Below are positions 29,271 to 34,912 of a DNA stretch of 34,912 nt, piece after piece; position 1 is the stretch's first letter, and every line of letters starts with the position of its first letter. Both the position numbers and the translations under genes were made by a program. The notes under the pieces are model-generated. The model made no database searches, was not told where the DNA came from, and saw only the letters and a list, made by a program, of their open reading frames with translations. The stretch comes from Rhodococcus sp. CH91 (GTDB lineage: Bacteria > Actinomycetota > Actinomycetes > Mycobacteriales > Mycobacteriaceae), in NCBI RefSeq assembly GCF_022554085.1, contig NZ_JAKFYR010000007.1:1-34912 (forward strand), written 5' to 3'.

Positions 29271-30511
29271 ACAGCAGCCCCGGCCCGGCCTCGGCCCGCA
29301 TCCGATGGTTCGTCGGTAAAGGTGGTGCAGGGAAAACAACCGTGGCCGCCGCCGACGCGCTCGCGACCGCCCGGGCGGGCGAATCCGTTCTCGTCGTGTC
29401 GATCGACCAGGCACATTCGCTCGCCGACGTTCTCGACGTGCCCGCGCCCGACGACCGGAGCGAGGCCGGCCCTGCGGACATCCGCAGCGTCGAGGACAAC
29501 CTCGAGATGACGCAGATCGACGCGGCGGAACTGCTCCGACGGCGGTATTCGGTCCTGGCATCCATGGCAGCCCTGGCCGGTGCGCACGAGCACGCCGAAC
29601 AGTTCGACCTGCCCGAGCCGGAGGAACTCACCGCGCTGCCCGGGGTGCAGGAACTGCTGGTGCTCTCGGAGGTGGCCCGCCTCGCGGAGACGGGCCGGTG
29701 GGCCGAGATCGTCGTCGACACTCCGGCCTCGGCCGATGCGCTGCGCACTCTCGCCGGGCCGCGCACGGTCTCCGACTATCTCGAACGGATCTGGCCGCAG
29801 CACAGCCGCGTCGAGGCGACAGGCGGTCAGGATCCCCGGGTGGCCGTGCTGGTCGCGGTGTTCGATCGCATGCTGGCGGGCCTCACCGGGATCCGCGATC
29901 TGCTCGACGATCGTCGCCGCAGCTCCGCCGTGCTGGTGGCGAGTCCGGACCGGGCCGGTCACGCCGAGTTGCGCCGCGTGCGCTCGTGGCTCGCGCTCGC
30001 AGGCATCCGGCTCGGCACGGTCGTGATCAACGGGGTCGCGCCCGCGCTGAGCGGCACCGGTGCGGCGGCGCGGATGCTCGCCGCCCAGCGGGCCGCTCAC
30101 GAGACCGTCGTCGAGGAGATCCGTGCGACCGTCACCGAAGCACCGGTGATCGTGTACGAGCGACGCGCGGTCGAGCCGGTAGGGTTGGCAGCTCTGGGGG
30201 AGTTCGCTGCGACGATCCGCCGGGACGCACCCGCCCGGGAGGGGCAGGGCGACGAACCGGTCCGGGTGCAGCACGAGTCGGGAACGGGGGTCGAGGCGGT
30301 GTACGCGATGCGCATGTACCTTCCGCTCGCGGATCCTGCGTCGCTGACGCTCGGGCGGATCGGCGACGATCTGATCGTCGGTGCCGACGGCATGCGCCGC
30401 CGACTGCGTCTCGCGTCGGGTCTGCGCCGGTGCGATGTCTCGCAGGCCGAGTTCGACGGGACCGACCTGGTGATCCGATTCGTTCCGGATCCGGCAATGT
30501 GGCCGCAATGA
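29267..30511 (+). CDS. ArsA/GET3-like P-loop ATPase, probable CTG start
   Basis: Up to 414 aa. The Walker A/deviant P-loop GKGGAGKTT is encoded at about 29315-29341, with the signature lysine of the ArsA/MinD class. VLVVSIDQAHSLADVLDV is the following switch region (an IDQAHS form of the usual TDPAHS), and ETGRWAEIVVDTPAS the Walker B. The C-terminal ~80 residues (VYAMRMYLPLADPASLTLGR onward) form the ArsA HSP20-like domain. No ATG, GTG or TTG is in frame between a stop at 29087 and GTG 29342, which would cut off the P-loop. CTG 29267, overlapping the previous stop as CTGA behind AGGTGG, is the best start. Corresponds to Rv2184c. Confidence 0.85.
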   Translation: MNSSPGPASARIRWFVGKGGAGKTTVAAADALATARAGESVLVVSIDQAHSLADVLDVPAPDDRSEAGPADIRSVEDNLEMTQIDAAELLRRRYSVLASMAALAGAHEHAEQFDLPEPEELTALPGVQELLVLSEVARLAETGRWAEIVVDTPASADALRTLAGPRTVSDYLERIWPQHSRVEATGGQDPRVAVLVAVFDRMLAGLTGIRDLLDDRRRSSAVLVASPDRAGHAELRRVRSWLALAGIRLGTVVINGVAPALSGTGAAARMLAAQRAAHETVVEEIRATVTEAPVIVYERRAVEPVGLAALGEFAATIRRDAPAREGQGDEPVRVQHESGTGVEAVYAMRMYLPLADPASLTLGRIGDDLIVGADGMRRRLRLASGLRRCDVSQAEFDGTDLVIRFVPDPAMWPQ

Positions 30512-30888
30512 GAAACGATCACGAAGCGCTGCTCTCGGAGCTGTTGGTGCTCGCCGACGCGGTACTCGACCGGGTCGAAGGAGTCGTACAGCAGTTCGCC
30601 GTGCCGTCCAACGACAGCGACGCGCCCGCGGCGCCGGAGCAGCACGGAACCTCCGCGGGCTGCACCTGGTGCCCGCTGTGCGCGGGTGCGGCTCTGCTGC
30701 GCGGTGAGGACCACGAACTGGTCACCCGGCTGGCCACCAGACTGGCGGCGTTGATCGCGTTGCTCCGCGAGCTCGTCTCCCGCTACCTGGGCCGCACCGG
30801 CGAGACCGATCCGCCGGAGCCGCCGCCGGACGCGCCCGCGCGGGATCGGCCCGCCTACGTGCCGATCTCCGTCGACGTCCGCACGTGA
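30508..30888 (+). CDS. Small protein with CxxCPxC motif, Rv2183c-type
   Basis: 126 aa, function unknown. N-terminal helix (NDHEALLSELLVLADAVLDRVEGVV), a Ser/Asp/Ala-rich stretch, then CTWCPLCAGAALLRGEDHEL near residues 52-71, whose three cysteines could bind zinc or sit in a structural turn; another helix TRLATRLAALIALLRELVSRYL; and a Pro-rich tail ending VPISVDVRT. No signal peptide. ATG 30508 overlaps the ATPase stop (ATGA), and its own stop overlaps the kinase start (GTGA), so it is translated together with both. It probably serves the ATPase module. Confidence 0.88.
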   Translation: MRNDHEALLSELLVLADAVLDRVEGVVQQFAVPSNDSDAPAAPEQHGTSAGCTWCPLCAGAALLRGEDHELVTRLATRLAALIALLRELVSRYLGRTGETDPPEPPPDAPARDRPAYVPISVDVRT

Positions 30889-31862
30889 CCGGCAGGAACG
30901 GGCAGGATTCCGTGCTCACGATCGGGATCGACGTGGGAGGCACGAGCATTCGCGCCGCGGCCGTCGACCGGAACGGTGTGGTGGTCGACAGTACGCGTAC
31001 ACAGACACCGTCCTCGGCGGTCGCCCTCGAGAACGCCCTGCAGCGCCTCGTCGACCATCTCCGCGACCGCAACGACGTCGCGGCGGTCGGGCTGGCGGTC
31101 GCGGGATTCCTCACCGAGGACCGCACCACGGTGCGGTTCGCCCCTCATCTGCCCTGGACGGAGACACCCCTCGCGGCGATCCTGACCGCGCGTCTGGGAC
31201 TTCCCGTCGTCCTCGAACACGACGCCAACGCCGCGGCATGGGCCGAGTACCGCTTCGGTGCGGCCGCGGGCAGTCGCATCGCGGTGATGCTCGCGCTCGG
31301 CACCGGGATCGGTGCCGCCCTGCTGCTCGACGGCAGGATCTACCGCGGTGCCTACGGCGTCGCCCCCGAACTCGGGCACCTCCGCATCGTCCCCGAGGGA
31401 CGGCCGTGCCCGTGCGGAAAGCGTGGATGCTGGGAAAGGTACTGCAGTGGAACAGGTCTCGTGGACACGACCGTCGAGATGCTCGCGGCGGCGCCGGGAC
31501 GCTCCGCTCTGGCCGCCGATGTCGCCTCCGACCCGGGATCGCTCACCGGCCGGCGGATCGCGGGAGCGGCCCACGACGGCGACCCCGTCGCTCTCGCGGC
31601 CTTCGCCGATTTCGCCCGACGTCTCGGGATGGGCCTCGCGCTCGTCGCCGACGTTTACGATCCGGAACTCGTCGTGATCGGGGGAGGAGTCTCCGATTCC
31701 GCACCGCTGTTCCTCGACGATGCGCGCGAGCACTACGCCGCCGCGACGACCGGTGCCGGTCACCGCCCGCTCGCGCGGGTGCGGGTGGCGCAACTCGGTG
31801 ACGCCGCCGGTCTGATCGGCGCCGCCGATCTCGCACGGAGGGCCGTGCCGGATCGACCCTGA
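30885..31862 (+). CDS. ROK-family sugar kinase (glucokinase-like)
   Basis: 325 aa. ATP-binding motif IGIDVGGTSIRAA near 13-26; catalytic D113 in EHDANAAAWAEYRFGA; LALGTGIGAALLLDG; and the ROK zinc site made by H165 (PELGHLRIV) with C175, C177 and C182 (CPCGKRGCWERYCSG). It phosphorylates a hexose, most likely glucose, but ROK specificity cannot be read with certainty. GTG 30885 overlaps the previous stop (GTGA); GTG 30912 with CAGGA upstream is an alternative nine codons later. No helix-turn-helix domain, so it is a kinase and not a ROK repressor. Last gene of the overlapping chain. Confidence 0.93.
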   Translation: MTGRNGQDSVLTIGIDVGGTSIRAAAVDRNGVVVDSTRTQTPSSAVALENALQRLVDHLRDRNDVAAVGLAVAGFLTEDRTTVRFAPHLPWTETPLAAILTARLGLPVVLEHDANAAAWAEYRFGAAAGSRIAVMLALGTGIGAALLLDGRIYRGAYGVAPELGHLRIVPEGRPCPCGKRGCWERYCSGTGLVDTTVEMLAAAPGRSALAADVASDPGSLTGRRIAGAAHDGDPVALAAFADFARRLGMGLALVADVYDPELVVIGGGVSDSAPLFLDDAREHYAAATTGAGHRPLARVRVAQLGDAAGLIGAADLARRAVPDRP

Positions 31863-32020
31863 TCCCGCTGTGCGGGTGAGATTATCGTCACGTAGATACG
31901 GAAAGCGTGGGTTCGAGCACTGCGGTGATGTGCGTGTGGCGGGTACATCGTCGTAAAGTCGACCGGCGGGCCGATGCTGCATCGGGCCGCGGGGGGACGA
32001 TCGAATTCGGGAAGGATGCC

Positions 32021-32788
32021 ATGTGGTACTGGCTGTTCAAATATGTCCTTCTGGGGCCGCTGCTGTGGCTCATGGGTCGTCCCACGTTCGAAGGTGGCGA
32101 GAACATCCCGGCGCACGGTCCGGCCATTCTGGCCAGTAACCACCGAGCGGTTCTCGATTCCTTCTACCTGCCGCTGCTCGTGCGTCGCCGGATCACCTTC
32201 CTCGCCAAGAGCGAGTACTTCACGGGTACCGGCTTCAAAGGCGGCTTCCAACGCTGGTTCTTCTCCTCGGTGGGGCAGGTGCCCATCGACCGCACCGGCG
32301 CCGACGCCGCCCAGGACGCGCTCAATGCCGGGGTCCGCGTGCTCGGCCAGGGGAAACTGCTCGGCATCTACCCGGAAGGCACCCGCTCACCCGACGGACG
32401 CCTCTACAAGGGCAAGACCGGCCTGGCGCGACTGGCGCTCGAGACCGGGGTCCCGGTCATCCCCGTGGCCATGATCGGCACCGACCGGATGAATCCCATC
32501 GGCTCGAAGATGTGGCGCCCGGCGAAGATCACCGTGCGCATCGGTGAGCCCATCGACTTCTCCCGGTTCGAGGGCATGGGCGGGAACAGGTTCGTCGAAC
32601 GGACCGTCACCGACGAGGTCATGTACGCGCTGATGCAGCTGTCGGGGCAGGAATATGTCGACATCTACGCCGCGACCGTGAAGAACAAGGCGGGCGAGGC
32701 CACCGTTCCGTCCCTGCACGCGGATGCGGCCGAGCCGCCCCCGGGCGGCCCTGTCGCCGACCGCGTGCCCGACAGCCGCGCCGGGTGA
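32021..32788 (+). CDS. 1-acyl-sn-glycerol-3-phosphate acyltransferase (PlsC type)
   Basis: 255 aa. It acylates lysophosphatidic acid or a related acceptor in phospholipid synthesis. Short hydrophobic N-terminus (YWLFKYVLLGPLLWLMG), acyltransferase box 1 NHRAVLD (H41 and D46), box 2 near GFKGGFQRWFFSSVGQVPIDR, box 3 YPEGTRSPDG (EGTR at 119-122) and box 4 VPVIPVAMIGT. C-terminal tail is low-complexity. ATG 32021 has GGGAAGGA 5-12 nt upstream; the longer frame to 31907 is not supported. Matches Rv2182c. Its place near pimB' fits PIM/phospholipid anchor synthesis. Confidence 0.93.
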   Translation: MWYWLFKYVLLGPLLWLMGRPTFEGGENIPAHGPAILASNHRAVLDSFYLPLLVRRRITFLAKSEYFTGTGFKGGFQRWFFSSVGQVPIDRTGADAAQDALNAGVRVLGQGKLLGIYPEGTRSPDGRLYKGKTGLARLALETGVPVIPVAMIGTDRMNPIGSKMWRPAKITVRIGEPIDFSRFEGMGGNRFVERTVTDEVMYALMQLSGQEYVDIYAATVKNKAGEATVPSLHADAAEPPPGGPVADRVPDSRAG

Positions 32789-32844
32789 GGCCGCACCACG
32801 GCAGCCGTCCCGGTACCGCGGCGACGGCCGCCGAGCGCGCGGCA

Positions 32845-32850
32845 TAGGGT
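32845..32850 (+). promoter_or_regulatory. -10 box (TAGGGT) of the exoribonuclease gene, leaderless
   Basis: TAGGGT is followed by exactly 6 nt (GGCACG) and GTG 32857. There is no ribosome site. Confidence 0.55.
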
Positions 32851-32856
32851 GGCACG

Positions 32857-34876
<2,020 letters not shown>

Positions 34877-34887
34877 AGCGGACGTGA

Positions 34888-34912
34888 TCAGGGCAGTGCG
34901 GTCAGGGTGACC
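34888..34912 (-). CDS. Possible C-terminal end of a minus-strand gene (cut by window edge)
   Basis: The last 25 bases read on the minus strand as VTLTALP followed by TGA (34890-34888). With the hairpin just beyond, this fits a convergent gene that ends here. Only seven codons are visible, so no identity can be given and it could be chance. Confidence 0.3.

Noticed and set aside
29305-29319. ATG 29305 as start of the ArsA-like gene
   Set aside because: It is in another frame and meets a stop after four codons.

Overview
The window is high-GC actinobacterial chromosome. The best fit is a mycolic-acid-containing member of Mycobacteriales, probably Rhodococcus or a close relative. Reasons: codon third positions are almost all G/C; the cytochrome bc1-aa3 genes are of actinobacterial type (ctaC, ctaF, ctaE-qcrCAB, with a diheme QcrC); there is a PimB-type phosphatidylinositol mannoside mannosyltransferase, a class II DAHP synthase and a RipC-like peptidoglycan hydrolase; and gene content and order largely follow, from memory, the M. 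tuberculosis stretch Rv2178c (aroG) to Rv2215 (dlaT). No insertion sequence, prophage, CRISPR array, tRNA or rRNA was seen. It looks like core chromosome.

Layout. 1-6458: lipoyl-domain end of sucB (cut by the window edge), leucyl aminopeptidase pepA, then gcvT and ilvE on the plus strand converging on cobT-cobS (lower corrin ligand assembly). 6583-9128: a doubtful 77-aa membrane ORF, a DUF3043-type membrane protein, an A-type Fe-S carrier and adenosine kinase. 9205-12994: asnB/ltsA (probable peptidoglycan amidation) divergent from ctaC-ctaF. 13070-14727: a translationally coupled pair, a HEAT-repeat protein followed by a MerR-HEAT regulator, behind a promoter with MerR hallmarks. 14892-19222: ctaE-qcrC-qcrA-qcrB. 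19417-23216: a small hypothetical gene plus trpD, converging on a lone Lrp/AsnC effector domain and a DEDDh exonuclease/GIY-YIG fusion. 23217-28302: a c-di-AMP (ydaO-type) riboswitch ahead of an NlpC/P60 hydrolase, a second coiled-coil NlpC/P60 hydrolase, a membrane zinc metallopeptidase and pimB'. 28342-34789: two SRPBCC proteins, an ArsA-like ATPase, a CxxCxxC protein and a ROK kinase (the last four chained by 4-nt overlaps), a PlsC-type acyltransferase, a DEDDh exoribonuclease and aroG. The 3' end of aroG is followed by tandem copies of its own last codons.

Themes. Respiration (bc1-aa3 supercomplex), cell-envelope construction and remodelling (asnB/ltsA, two NlpC/P60 hydrolases, pimB', plsC) and core amino-acid metabolism (gcvT, ilvE, trpD, aroG) are interleaved. 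Several genes lack a Shine-Dalgarno sequence and carry a TAnnnT -10 box exactly 6 nt before the start codon, which predicts leaderless mRNAs. Most convergent gene ends carry long perfect hairpins without U-tracts. The items most worth a second look are the c-di-AMP riboswitch, the HEAT/MerR-HEAT pair with its 19-bp-spacer promoter, the ArsA-like gene whose P-loop lies before any ATG/GTG/TTG, the tandem palindromes upstream of sucB, and the aroG 3' tandem repeat.
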